Positions 41,823 to 50,395 of a stretch of DNA of 64,000 bases are shown piece after piece. Under the pieces are notes generated by a model that searched no databases, was not told the DNA's origin, and worked only from the letters and a program-made list of their open reading frames with translations. Where the stretch lies: NCBI RefSeq assembly GCF_029269835.1, contig NZ_JARJBB010000007.1, forward strand, positions 186,001-250,000, read 5' to 3'. The DNA comes from Streptomyces tropicalis (GTDB lineage Bacteria; Actinomycetota; Actinomycetes; Streptomycetales; Streptomycetaceae). Position 1 is the stretch's first letter, and every line of letters begins with the position of its first letter. The position numbers and the translations under genes were made by a program.

Positions 41823-43493
41823 ATGGCCGATGTCGACGTACTCGTGGTGGGCGCGGGCCCGGTGGGCCTGACGGCGGCGGCCGAGCTGCGCCGGCACGGC
41901 GTGGACTGCCGCATCGTCGACCGGCTGGCCGTCCCGAAACCCTATGCCAAGGCCGTCGGCGTCCTGCCCCGCACGCTGGAGGTGTGGGACGCCATGGGCC
42001 TGGTCCGCGGGGCGCTGGACGACGCGGTGCCGCACCGGGGCCAGCTGGTCTTCATCGACGGCAAGCCGCGTCCCCGGGTCGAGCTGACTCTGCCGCCCGA
42101 GATCCCCTACCCCTTCGCCACACTGCCCCAGTGCGCGACCGAGCGACTGCTCGCCGAGCATCTTGCGCGCTTCGGGACGGAGGTGGAGCGGCCGACCGAG
42201 CTCCGCTCGGTGGAGATGCGCCCGGACGAGGTCGAGGCCGTCCTCGCGCACGCCGACGGCCGGACCGAGCGTCTGCACGCCCGCTACGTCGTGGGCTGCG
42301 ACGGCGCGCACAGCCTGGTCCGCAAGGCGGCCGGGCTGACCTTCGAGGGCGACGCCTTCCCCGAGCAGTACATGATCGGCGACGTCGAGGTCGACTGGGA
42401 ACTGCCCGCCGGCTACAGCATGCGGGCCGTGAACCTGGACGCGAACGGTGCGATGGACGACATGCTCGTCTGCATTCCGATGCCGGGCGTTCGGCGGTAC
42501 TGGCTGTCGATGCTGCGCCCCCGCGCCCGAGCCGGAGGCGACGACGGCTCGAGCGCGGGGGACGGCGTCCTCGACCTGGGCGATGGCCAGGGACCGGACC
42601 TCGGCCAGATCCAGGCCGTGCTCGACCGGCTGTCCCCGGAGCCGACGACCGCCTCCACGCTGCGCTGGTCGTCCACCTTCCGGGCCAGCCACCGCATGGT
42701 GGACCGCTACCGGAACGGCCGCCTCTTCGTCGCCGGGGACGCCGCGCACATCCACCCGCCGATCGGCGGGCAAGGTCTGAACACCGGCGTGCAGGACGCC
42801 TTCAACCTCGCCTGGAAGCTGGCCCTGACCGTCCGGGGTCTGGCCACGGACGACGTGCTGGAGAGCTATCACGCCGAACGCCACCCGGTGGCGCAGGAGG
42901 TGGTCGACCGCACCGTCCGCCATGCCCGCACCGTCCGCCATGGCCGCTCCGGTCTCAGCGGCAGCGGGGACGACGCAGGGATGCTGCTGCGGCGTCAGGC
43001 CCAGCTGCTGGTCGCCTACCCGGACAGCCCGTTGATCCAGTCGCAGGCGGCGGACGCCACACCCGCGGACGGTCCCGCCCCCGGTGAGCGGGCACCGGAC
43101 TGCCGCGGCCTGCTGAGCGACCTCGCCACCTACCCGCGGCGGCTGTTCGACCTGCTGCGCACCCCGCGGCACGTGCTGCTGCTGTTCGCGGGCCCGGAGC
43201 ACGCCTCGGACGACGGCGCCGCCCGGCTCGAGGCCTGCGCCGCCGAGGCGTATCGCGCCGCCCACGGCCTCCTCGACGCCTATCTGGTCACCGCCGCAGA
43301 GGTACCGGAGGGCGCCCGCCCGGTCGGCCGGCGTCCGCCGCGGGTGCGCGACGCGGCGGGCGAGTTCCGCGACGCCTATGCGCCGCGTGACGGAGAGGCC
43401 CTCCTGATCCGCCCGGACGGCTACCTCTCCGGACGCTTCCACCCGGCCGTACCGGAACGCCTGACGGCGCATCTGCGCCGGACCTTCGCCTGA
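41823..43493 (+). CDS. FAD-dependent aromatic monooxygenase
   Basis: A 556-residue class A flavoprotein hydroxylase (PheA/TfdB/RdmE type). The FAD Rossmann motif is VDVLVVGAGPVGLTAAAELR (GxGxxG) at residue 5. The DG motif is YVVGCDGAHSLVRKAAG, and the third FAD motif is LFVAGDAAHIHPPIGGQGLN. The C-terminal 130 residues form the thioredoxin-like domain of this subfamily. Reaction: NAD(P)H- and O2-dependent ring hydroxylation, often in polyketide tailoring or phenol degradation. No biosynthetic gene cluster surrounds it, so the substrate is open. The ATG follows GAGGGAG. Residues 230-250 carry a Gly/Asp-rich insertion (GGDDGSSAGDG). Confidence 0.85.
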   Translation: MADVDVLVVGAGPVGLTAAAELRRHGVDCRIVDRLAVPKPYAKAVGVLPRTLEVWDAMGLVRGALDDAVPHRGQLVFIDGKPRPRVELTLPPEIPYPFATLPQCATERLLAEHLARFGTEVERPTELRSVEMRPDEVEAVLAHADGRTERLHARYVVGCDGAHSLVRKAAGLTFEGDAFPEQYMIGDVEVDWELPAGYSMRAVNLDANGAMDDMLVCIPMPGVRRYWLSMLRPRARAGGDDGSSAGDGVLDLGDGQGPDLGQIQAVLDRLSPEPTTASTLRWSSTFRASHRMVDRYRNGRLFVAGDAAHIHPPIGGQGLNTGVQDAFNLAWKLALTVRGLATDDVLESYHAERHPVAQEVVDRTVRHARTVRHGRSGLSGSGDDAGMLLRRQAQLLVAYPDSPLIQSQAADATPADGPAPGERAPDCRGLLSDLATYPRRLFDLLRTPRHVLLLFAGPEHASDDGAARLEACAAEAYRAAHGLLDAYLVTAAEVPEGARPVGRRPPRVRDAAGEFRDAYAPRDGEALLIRPDGYLSGRFHPAVPERLTAHLRRTFA

Positions 43494-43681
43494 CTCCCGC
43501 TGCCACGGGCGGAGCGCCACCGGGCGGTCCTGCGGACGCGCCCCCGAAGACGTGCTCCGCGCGGATGCCGCCCACAGAGCGAGGAGGTAGGGAGCGCTGC
43601 TCCCTGCCGGCTCCCTGCTGATGGGCAGGGAGCCCGCCGCCGGGCCTCGTACATCCGCGCGGCGGTTGCGGTCGGGCGCCC

Positions 43682-44659
43682 TCACCACGACGGGTAGTCG
43701 ACTTTCCAGAACCGGTAGGTCGCGTGGCGTCGGCCCTCCTCGCTGCTCCCGTCCATGTTCGGCGGCGGGCAGTAGCCCGAGACGAGCAGCGTTCTGTGGT
43801 TCGGGGAGAAGGAAGCGGCGCACACAGCAGGAGGCCTGGGCTTCGTCTCGGACGGACAGGTCGCTGGGAAGGCAAGGGGAAGTAGGGCCCGGATCCGGTG
43901 GGCGGCGAGATCCCAGAACAGGAGCCGCGCGTCCTGCAGGACCGCCGCCACCCGGCCGTCGTCGGCCACCGGCTGGATCGGGCTTCGCCGGGTGCTGACG
44001 GTCTTGTCGGCGATGACGCCGCTGAGCACCGGGTGCGGCTGCCCGGGAGCCGCATCGGCGCTCGGCAGCGGGCTGGTGCGACGGTGGTCCAGCAGCAGTA
44101 CGTGGCTGAACGAGCCGTAGAGGATACGGTCATGGCCGACCAGGGCGTTGCCCGTGCGCGGGAAGTACACCTGCCGCTCCATGCGCAGCGTGCCGGCGTT
44201 CCAGATGCTCGCGCAGGAGTCGAACGCTGCGATCAGCTCACCGCCGGCAAAGGCCAGATCACGGGCGCCGGAACAGTCGTAGGTGCCCGCCAGCCAGCGA
44301 GGCCCGCTGCTGCCGCGCACGTCGTAGACGCCGATCGAGTCCGTCTGCGCAGCGACCAGTCGACCGCCGCGGTCGATGGCGAGCCGGTCCGGCTTGATCA
44401 GGCCGGCGCCCAGGGAGGTGACCGTCCGCACGGCACGCCGCACGACGGGGGCGGACGGATGGGCCGTGTCCATGACGGCGAGTTCACTCCCGGCGCTGAC
44501 GGCCGCGAGCCACCTGCCGTCGGGGTCGAAGGCGAGCGTCACCACACGGCCGCTGAGGCCGCCGAGCCGGTGCGGAGCAGACCGCCCGGACGAGAGATAC
44601 ACATTCCCGGGCCTCTGCCCAGTCGGTGAAGCGCCGCCGGGCCGTTTCTCGGTGAGCAC
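43682..44659 (-). CDS. WD40-like repeat protein, probably 5'-truncated
   Basis: A 325-residue beta-propeller-like protein. WD40-type units are visible: RVVTLAFDPDGRWLAAVSAG, the RLAIDRGGRLVAAQTDSIGV segment, DLAFAGGELIAAFDSCASIW, and CAASFSPNHRTLLVSGYCPP, ending near YRFWKVDYPSW. The GTG at 44659 lacks a ribosome binding site. The frame is open until a stop near 44707, about 20 bp before the edge of the duplicated transglycosylase block at 44727. In Streptomyces such propellers are usually C-terminal parts of NACHT, caspase or kinase proteins, so the block may have replaced the 5' portion. No signal peptide is visible. Confidence 0.55.
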   Translation of the reverse strand: MLTEKRPGGASPTGQRPGNVYLSSGRSAPHRLGGLSGRVVTLAFDPDGRWLAAVSAGSELAVMDTAHPSAPVVRRAVRTVTSLGAGLIKPDRLAIDRGGRLVAAQTDSIGVYDVRGSSGPRWLAGTYDCSGARDLAFAGGELIAAFDSCASIWNAGTLRMERQVYFPRTGNALVGHDRILYGSFSHVLLLDHRRTSPLPSADAAPGQPHPVLSGVIADKTVSTRRSPIQPVADDGRVAAVLQDARLLFWDLAAHRIRALLPLAFPATCPSETKPRPPAVCAASFSPNHRTLLVSGYCPPPNMDGSSEEGRRHATYRFWKVDYPSW

Positions 44660-44726
44660 CCGCCCGCGGGAGACGGCGCGGCCCGCCGTTGTCCGGCGGG
44701 ACCGCTACTGCGAGGGGGACGGCGCC

Positions 44727-45599
44727 GGTCAGTATGCGGAGTTGACGTTGTCGATGGAGCCGTAGCGGTGGGCTGCGTAGTTGGCGGCAGCGGTGATGTT
44801 GGCCACCGGGTCGGTGACGCTCTGAGCGGTACCGGCGACGTGGTAGGCGTGGAAGGTCGGGTCGATCACCTGCAGGAGGCCCTTGGAGGGGATGCCCTTC
44901 TGCGCGTTGACGTCCCAGTCGTTCTCGGCGTTGGGGTTGCCGCTGGACTCACGCATGATGTTGCGGTGCAGGCCCTCGTAGCTGCCGGGGATGCCCTTCG
45001 CCTTCATGATGGCCAGGGACTGCCTGATCCAGCCGTCGAGGTTCCCCGACGCAGCCCCCGCACCCGTAGCGCCGGTGGAGTCGGTGTGGCCGGCGCGGGC
45101 GGGAGCGGTGACGCGGTGAGCGCTCTGCGGGGCCTCGGCGGCCTGCGCGGAGGCCGGCGTCAGCGTCAGGACGGCGGCCGCGGCACCGGTGGTGGCCACA
45201 GCGCTCAGCGCAAGGGCACGCAGGCGGGAAGAACGGCGGATGGCAGGGATCGCAGTCATGAAAAAGGCACTCTCCTGTGAGACGTCTTCAAGGTCGCCGG
45301 CCGATGCCGGTCACGGCCCGTAGGGCGTCGGGGCGAGGCCCCGCGCTGCACAGGAGGGCATCGGGCACGAGCCGGGCGCTGCACACCCGGCCGGCCTCGT
45401 GGCTCCCGGCAACGACGGACATGGTTAGCCGCGGCCGGAAACCCACGCAAGAATGTGACGTACTACCCACATACGGAGAAATGCCCGAAAACTGCACCAT
45501 TGGTGGCTTTCGGGCTGTTCACGGCGAAACCCACCTACGATGCACGATAGGACGTGACCCACGCCCTATGAGCGGCATCACGCACCCACCCCGATTCCC
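44727..45599. repeat. 873-bp segmental duplication, copy 2
   Basis: Direct repeat of 11378-12250 without gaps (constant offset 33349, about nine mismatches). Its left edge abuts the truncated WD40-like gene and its right edge lies 12 bp from the end of the DUF6215-like gene. Confidence 0.95.
44729..45259 (-). CDS. Secreted transglycosylase SLT-domain protein, copy 2
   Basis: Identical to the protein at 11380-11910 except Ala for Pro in the signal peptide (RLRALALSA). The catalytic glutamate of IMRESSGNPN and the SLT motif SKGLLQVIDP are intact, so both copies are predicted active. The leader of 200 bp before the gene is unchanged, but the more distal promoter region differs at seven positions. 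The two copies could therefore be expressed differently. The gene lies between unrelated neighbours. Confidence 0.85.
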   Translation of the reverse strand: MTAIPAIRRSSRLRALALSAVATTGAAAAVLTLTPASAQAAEAPQSAHRVTAPARAGHTDSTGATGAGAASGNLDGWIRQSLAIMKAKGIPGSYEGLHRNIMRESSGNPNAENDWDVNAQKGIPSKGLLQVIDPTFHAYHVAGTAQSVTDPVANITAAANYAAHRYGSIDNVNSAY

Positions 45600-45611
45600 C
45601 GGCCGCGTGTC

Positions 45612-46706
45612 TCATCGAGCGCTTCGATCGGGGATCGACGGAAGGACCTTCTCGGCGACGCCGAGGAGCGCGCTGTCGTCCGGGAGGGCACCGGACTCGC
45701 TCCACACGGTGAGGTCGTAGTAGCCGCCCCCGTCCTTCCCGTCGAGGGCCACGGACAGGGTCCTGGCCAGGGGACCTTCTTCGACCGGCCCGCCGGTCCC
45801 GCCGCCCCCGAGACTGATCTTGAACTTCATGGTGTGGTCCGAGGAGAAGACCGCACTCCGGCCGAGAACCGTGAGCGTCCTGACGTCCTTCTCACTCCCG
45901 AACTTCATCAGCTTGACGTACTGAGCGATCGACAACCCGTTGTACGTGGCCGAGAAATGCACGGTGTACGTGTCGAACGAGACCTCGGCTTCCGGCTGGG
46001 CGACCTTCTCATCCGTCAACGGAGCGGTGTTGCTGGTACCGGAAGCCGTGGTTGCCCTCTCCCCCGGAGTTCCGAGGAGCTGCGCCAGGTCGGGACGGTT
46101 GAGGGCCTTGCACAGTTCGTCACCGGTCACGGCCCGCGGCTCCTTCCTGTAGGCCTTCGGCATCTCCTCGTGCTCCCCGTCCGTACACGAAGCGGGCCGG
46201 GGTGCGGTGTAGTCGGACGGCAGCACACGCGGCGCCGCCCACAGAGCGATCGCAAGCGCCCCGAACACGGCCACGGCCGCGGCGGCCTGGCCCCACGCGT
46301 TGGGCTCCTTCTCCGGAGCGTCCGGAGCACCACGCCGCCCGGTACCGACTTGAGGCTGGGTCTGGAGTTGGGGCTGGGCCTGGGGCTGGGGCTGGGCCTG
46401 GGGCTGGGGCTGGGGCTGGGGCTGGGCCTGGGGCTGGGGCTGGGCCTGGGGCTGGGCGGCAGGTTCCACCACTTCCCCGTCCGCGGTGGCCGCCGGGCCC
46501 GGGTTCCGGCGTGCGCGCAGGGCCCGGATCACCATGTGAACGCGTATCGCGGTGAACACGAGGAACACCACGCCCAGGCCGGCCGCCACCCAGTCGTGAT
46601 CCTGGACCGCGAGATACATGATGCGTGCACCGAGAACGGACCCGACCGCGATGAGCAGGGGCTCGCGCACCCAGAACGGCAGGAGACGGAGAAGGAAACC
46701 GAGCAT
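45612..46706 (-). CDS. DUF6215-like membrane protein with proline/glutamine-rich linker
   Basis: A 364-residue protein. The N-terminus has two membrane segments (LLRLLPFWVREPLLIAVGSV and VAAGLGVVFLVFTAIRVHMV). A low-complexity P-Q-A-Q linker of about 45 residues follows, encoded by a hexamer-like repeat. A third hydrophobic segment (AAAAVAVFGALAIALWAAPR) leads to an extracellular domain that starts ASCTDGEHEEMPKAYRKEP and contains VSFDTYTVHFSATYNGLSIA. This layout matches the Streptomyces DUF6215 family; function is unknown. It lies adjacent to the second duplication block. Confidence 0.7.
   Translation of the reverse strand: MLGFLLRLLPFWVREPLLIAVGSVLGARIMYLAVQDHDWVAAGLGVVFLVFTAIRVHMVIRALRARRNPGPAATADGEVVEPAAQPQAQPQPQAQPQPQPQPQAQPQPQAQPQLQTQPQVGTGRRGAPDAPEKEPNAWGQAAAAVAVFGALAIALWAAPRVLPSDYTAPRPASCTDGEHEEMPKAYRKEPRAVTGDELCKALNRPDLAQLLGTPGERATTASGTSNTAPLTDEKVAQPEAEVSFDTYTVHFSATYNGLSIAQYVKLMKFGSEKDVRTLTVLGRSAVFSSDHTMKFKISLGGGGTGGPVEEGPLARTLSVALDGKDGGGYYDLTVWSESGALPDDSALLGVAEKVLPSIPDRSAR
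46370..46456. repeat. CTGGGG/CTGGGC tandem array inside the DUF6215-like gene
   Basis: A run of about 14 six-base units, CTGGGG or CTGGGC, encodes the Pro-Gln/Ala-Gln linker on the minus strand. The unit length keeps the reading frame, so the array can expand or contract without disrupting the protein. Confidence 0.9.
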
Positions 46707-46856
46707 CCGGCGATCTCACCAGGACAAGATCACCTTTGCCGTGATGGAGGCCACAGTTCCGGGAACGTCTGGATAACGGGCCTCTGCGGGGCTTGTTCCT
46801 CCGAGCTCATCGCACGATCGCGGGGGCTTTTCCGGAGGACGGCCGGACGGAATCGG

Positions 46857-47627
46857 CTATCCACCAGCGCGTGCTGTGAGCAGCGGCTGGAAGAAGCCCG
46901 TCTCCTGCGGCATCAGCCACCGGGGGTCCACGAATCCCGCGTCGCTCACGAGGCCTGTCAGTCTGTCCCGGCCGAGCGCCCAGCAGACGGTCCGGCGAAC
47001 CTCGACACGCCATTCCCCGCCGGGCGACGGCAGGAGTTGGAAGTGCTCCATGTCGTAGTGCTCGCCGTCCTCGTGCCAGTGCCAGAGCTGGAAGGTGACG
47101 GTCCGTTCTCCCCCGTCCGCGGGCTGGTGGACTTGCGGAGGTGCCGAAGGGGGACGGTGATGCAGCACGTCGTCGTAGGGGCGCGTGCTGACCATCAGCC
47201 GGCCCGCGGGGCGCAGCACACGGCGCATCTCCGTCAGGGCCGCGCGGACATCCTGCTCCGTCAGAAGGTGGGGCAGGGAGTTGTCGGCGCAGACGACAGC
47301 GTCGAACCGGGCGTCGGGAAACGGGAGACGTCGCATGTCGGCGGCGGCCGTGTGCAGCGTCGCGTTCCGCCGGGCAGCCTCCTGCGCGGCGCGCTTCGCC
47401 GCACGGGGGCTGAGGTCCGTCCCCGTGACACGGTGTCCGCGCAGGGCCAGGCCGATGGCCTGTGTGCCGATGCCGCAGGAGCAGTCGAGTACCGCCGCGC
47501 CGTCGCGGCCGATCAGGGCGTCCAGCGCGCGCCCCTGCCGGCGCAGGCTCGCGTCCCAGTCCGGATAGATCAGATGGTAGGCGTCGGCCAGTTCGTCGTA
47601 GAAGTGCGCCACCGAGGTCTCGGACAT
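46857..47627 (-). CDS. Class I SAM-dependent methyltransferase
   Basis: A 256-residue methyltransferase starting MSETSVAHFYDELADAYHLI, with GGGAGG nine bases upstream. Motif I is VLDCSCGIGTQAIGLALRGH. Further motifs are VTGTDLSPRAAKRA, a DMRRLPFPDARFDAVVCADN segment (SAM adenine and motif II) and VLRPAGRLMVSTRPYDD. The C-terminal part has a W/H-rich segment (FQLWHWHEDGEHYDMEHFQL). This is the general Methyltransf_25/11 type, so the methyl acceptor cannot be inferred. An earlier ATG three codons upstream is also possible. Confidence 0.85.
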   Translation of the reverse strand: MSETSVAHFYDELADAYHLIYPDWDASLRRQGRALDALIGRDGAAVLDCSCGIGTQAIGLALRGHRVTGTDLSPRAAKRAAQEAARRNATLHTAAADMRRLPFPDARFDAVVCADNSLPHLLTEQDVRAALTEMRRVLRPAGRLMVSTRPYDDVLHHRPPSAPPQVHQPADGGERTVTFQLWHWHEDGEHYDMEHFQLLPSPGGEWRVEVRRTVCWALGRDRLTGLVSDAGFVDPRWLMPQETGFFQPLLTARAGG

Positions 47628-47738
47628 GCCGCCCATCCTCCCAGGGCTCGGCGCTGTCCGGCGGAAAAGTGGCCGGCGGCCGGGCGGTCGGCCGGATCCG
47701 CCTGGACGGGCGCGGGCGCACGTGATCGGGTGGCGCGC

Positions 47739-48116
47739 ATGAGTTCCCTGATCCGTCATGTCACCGTCGACTCCGTCGATCCCCATGGTCTTGCGGTCTT
47801 CTGGGCCCGGGTCCTGGACGGCGCTCTCGCTGCCGACGACCTTCCGGGGGATCCGGAAGCCACCGTCACGTCCGCCGGTGCCACCTTGCTGTTCGTCAGG
47901 GTCGACGACCGAAGGACGGTGAAGAACCGAGTGCATCTGGACGTACAGCCTCAGGACCGCACCCGGGACGAGGAGGTCGAACGGCTCCTCTCGCTCGGAG
48001 CCACGTTGCGGCGCGACCACCGCAGGCCCGACGGGACGGGGTGGGTGACGCTGCGCGACCCCGAGGGCAACGAGTTCTGCGTGGAACGCAGCGCGGCGGA
48101 GCGGGCCGGCGGGTGA
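47739..48116 (+). CDS. VOC-superfamily (glyoxalase-like) protein
   Basis: A 125-residue protein starting MSSLIRHVTVDSVDPHGLAV. The paired beta-alpha-beta-beta-beta units of the VOC fold are seen, ending in WVTLRDPEGNEFCVE, the typical Glyoxalase_6 terminus with a metal-ligand glutamate. The first ligand histidine is in IRHVTVD, and VHLDVQPQDR supplies the central region. Members act as glyoxalases, dioxygenases or antibiotic-binding proteins, so the substrate is open. Divergent from the methyltransferase, with about 110 bp between starts. Confidence 0.8.
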   Translation: MSSLIRHVTVDSVDPHGLAVFWARVLDGALAADDLPGDPEATVTSAGATLLFVRVDDRRTVKNRVHLDVQPQDRTRDEEVERLLSLGATLRRDHRRPDGTGWVTLRDPEGNEFCVERSAAERAGG

Positions 48117-48195
48117 GTCCGGCCGTCCATCAGTCCGTCACTCCGTCCGTCGCTCCGGCTGTCAGCCCGTCCATCAGCCCTCTGATCGACGCGGT

Positions 48196-48221
48196 ACTCC
48201 CCGGAGTTCATACCGGGGAGT
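48196..48221. terminator. Bidirectional stem-loop terminator
   Basis: ACTCCCCGG (48196-48204) and CCGGGGAGT (48213-48221) form a perfect 9-bp stem with an 8-base loop. It lies between the convergent VOC and trypsin-like genes and could serve both. Confidence 0.8.
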
Positions 48222-48271
48222 CCCCCTTGCGGCGGTCCTGCGACAGGTGGTCCGCGCCTGCCCGCGTCCTG

Positions 48272-49006
48272 TCAGCGCCGGGTGACCGAGCGGATCCAGG
48301 CGAGTTGCTGTGCGATCTCTCCCGCCTCGGCGACACTCTGCCGGTCGGAGCCGTCGAAGACGCCGAGGAGTGCTTCCGTACCGTGCGGGGCGATGCTCAT
48401 CACCGGGCCGCCGGAGTCGCCGCCGGCGGGAATCCCGGACACGGTCTCCATGCAGAAGTCAGATCCGCCCGGTGCGGTGAAGCCGTCGCATCGCGGGTCG
48501 TCCGGTCGTACGACCCGCAGGTCCGCCTGCTTGAGCACCGGAGACTGGCACCTGTTCTCGTCTCCGGTGCAGGTGGCGCCCCACCCGTACTGCCGCACCG
48601 GCTCGCCCTGATGGACATGGGCCGTCGCCAGGCGCGCCGGGCGGATCCTCATCGGCGGGACCTTCACGAGCATCATGTCGGCGTGCGCGCTTCCCACGCG
48701 GCCGCCCGGCACCGGACGCACCACAGTGCCCTTGCGTACGTCGAGATCGCCCACCCGGAACGAGATCCGCTGGTCGGCGATCGGCTGCGCCTGCTCGTAG
48801 AAGCAGTGCGAGGCGCTGAGAATCCACCGGCGTGAGACCGCCGTTGCGGTGCACACCGGTCTGCCGTCGACCAGCACGCGCACCGCCCACGGAGCGTAGA
48901 CGCTCCTCGACCCGCCGATGACCGCGCCCGCCGGGGCGGACGACATCACCGAGGCCGCCACCAGAAAGAGGACGCTCAGCAGCAGCACCCGCATGCGACG
49001 CACCAT
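48272..49006 (-). CDS. Secreted trypsin-like serine protease (S1 family)
   Basis: A 244-residue exported protease. The signal peptide is MVRRMRVLLLSVLFLVAASV to about APAGA. The mature sequence then begins with VIGGSRSVYAPWAV, the chymotrypsin-fold N-terminus. The catalytic histidine is in ILSASHCFY, the aspartate probably in SAHADMMLVKV, and the serine in IPAGGDSGGPVMSI. Cysteines for two or three disulfides are present, including WGATCTGDENRC. Specificity is unknown; Streptomyces S1 proteases process extracellular proteins and inhibitors. The start could also be the second ATG (MRVLLL). Confidence 0.85.
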   Translation of the reverse strand: MVRRMRVLLLSVLFLVAASVMSSAPAGAVIGGSRSVYAPWAVRVLVDGRPVCTATAVSRRWILSASHCFYEQAQPIADQRISFRVGDLDVRKGTVVRPVPGGRVGSAHADMMLVKVPPMRIRPARLATAHVHQGEPVRQYGWGATCTGDENRCQSPVLKQADLRVVRPDDPRCDGFTAPGGSDFCMETVSGIPAGGDSGGPVMSIAPHGTEALLGVFDGSDRQSVAEAGEIAQQLAWIRSVTRR

Positions 49007-49132
49007 CCGGAACAGATCCTCTCACTCGGGGCTGATGCCCTACCGGACAGTGAGACGGCCTGACGGGTCGACACGTTGCGAAGTTTCCGGATGAGAGGGG
49101 ACGGGGCGGCGTCCCGGCGACACGGGCGGGCG

Positions 49133-50260
49133 TCAGAGGCCGGGGGCAGCGGACGCCGGGACGGCGTCGTGCGGGCTGAAGGTGCGGCGGTAGGCGGCGG
49201 GTGAGACGCCGAAGGCGGTTCTCATGTGCGCACGCAGGGAGTTCGCCGAGCCGAAGCCGGACCGGTGGGCGACGAGGTCGATCGACAGGTCGGTGGTCTC
49301 CAGCAGTTGTCTGGCCAGTTCCAGGCGCTGTGCGGTGAGCCACTGCACCGGGGTCATGCCGACCTCGTCGCGGAAGCGGCGGGTGAAGGAGCGCAGGCTC
49401 ATCCGGGCGTGCTCGGCCAGCCGGGCCAGCGACAGCGGCTCGCCCAGGTGCTCCAGGGCCCAGGCGCGGGTGGCCGTGGTGGTGGCGACGGTGGGCTCGG
49501 GGACCGGACGGTCGATGTACTGGGCCTGGCCGCCGTCCCGCCAGGGCGGGACCACGCACATCCGCGCGGCGCGGTTGGCGGCGGCCGCACCGTGGTCGCG
49601 CCGGATCATGTGCAGGCACAGATCCACCCCCGCCGCCACACCTGCGGAGGTCAGCACGTCGCCGTCGTCGACGAAGAGGACGTCCTCGTCGACCTTCACC
49701 CGCGGATAGGCCCGGCGGAACTCCGGGGCCAGATTCCAGTGGGTCGTGGCCGGCCGGCCGTCGAGCAGTCCGGCCGCGGCGAGTACGTAGGAGCCCGTGC
49801 AGATCGACACCAGCCGGGTACCGGGCCGGATCCCGGCGATGGCCGCGGTGACCTCAGGCGGCAGTGGCCCGCCGCGACCCAGCTCGGGCATGGCGTGCGT
49901 GGGCGGAAGGATCACCGTGTCCGCGACGGCCAAAGCCTCCGGGCCCGCCGCGGGCTGCACCGTGAAACCGGCGTCGCTGAGCACCGGGGCGCCGTCCGCG
50001 GTGCACACGGTCACCTCGTACAGCGGGTGGCCCCCGGCGTCCTCCACGCTGCCGAAGACGCGTGAGGGGATGCCCAGCTCTAAGGGCGGGACGCCGGGCA
50101 GGGCGAGCACGGCGATCCGGTGACGGCGCGGCGCACCCTGCGCCGTGTCCCGCTCACCGGCCGCGTTCCGCGTGCCTGCTGTGACTGCCGGGGCGTCCAT
50201 GGCTCCGGTGGCTGCTGTGGTGTCCGTGGCTGCTGTGGCCGACTGCCGCGCCCTACCCAT
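49133..50260 (-). CDS. GlxA-family transcriptional regulator (DJ-1/PfpI plus AraC HTH)
   Basis: A 375-residue regulator. Residues 45-215 are a DJ-1/PfpI-like glutamine-amidotransferase domain (IAVLALPGVPPLELGIPSRV, the SICTGSYVLAAAGLLDGRPA elbow with Cys, and ATTHWNLAPEFRR). Residues 260-365 are an AraC-type double helix-turn-helix (SLARLAEHARMSLRSFTRRF and DLVAHRSGFGSANSLRAHMR). It is divergent from the quinone oxidoreductase across 135 bp containing a TGGCCG-AC-CGGCCA palindrome, its likely operator. Effector and targets are unknown; control of the oxidoreductase is inferred. Confidence 0.85.
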   Translation of the reverse strand: MGRARQSATAATDTTAATGAMDAPAVTAGTRNAAGERDTAQGAPRRHRIAVLALPGVPPLELGIPSRVFGSVEDAGGHPLYEVTVCTADGAPVLSDAGFTVQPAAGPEALAVADTVILPPTHAMPELGRGGPLPPEVTAAIAGIRPGTRLVSICTGSYVLAAAGLLDGRPATTHWNLAPEFRRAYPRVKVDEDVLFVDDGDVLTSAGVAAGVDLCLHMIRRDHGAAAANRAARMCVVPPWRDGGQAQYIDRPVPEPTVATTTATRAWALEHLGEPLSLARLAEHARMSLRSFTRRFRDEVGMTPVQWLTAQRLELARQLLETTDLSIDLVAHRSGFGSANSLRAHMRTAFGVSPAAYRRTFSPHDAVPASAAPGL

Positions 50261-50280
50261 GGCCAGATCCTGTCACATAG

Positions 50281-50294
50281 TGGCCGACCGGCCA
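50281..50294. promoter_or_regulatory. TGGCCGACCGGCCA operator between divergent genes
   Basis: A 14-bp inverted repeat with two central bases (TGGCCG AC CGGCCA). A second TTGGCCGAT half-site lies at about 50313-50321. It lies 20 bp from the regulator start and 100 bp from the oxidoreductase start. Confidence 0.5.
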
Positions 50295-50395
50295 ACACCA
50301 CTACGGGCCGCGTTGGCCGATCGTGGACTGAGTCGCCGCCGGAAGACCTTGCGGCGCGGAACCGGACCAGACGGAAAAGAACGAGGCAGGACAGC

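Noticed and set aside
41298..43823. Very long minus-strand frame (over 800 codons) opposite the FAD monooxygenase
   Set aside because: High-GC shadow of the real plus-strand gene; no family features and arginine/glycine-rich composition.
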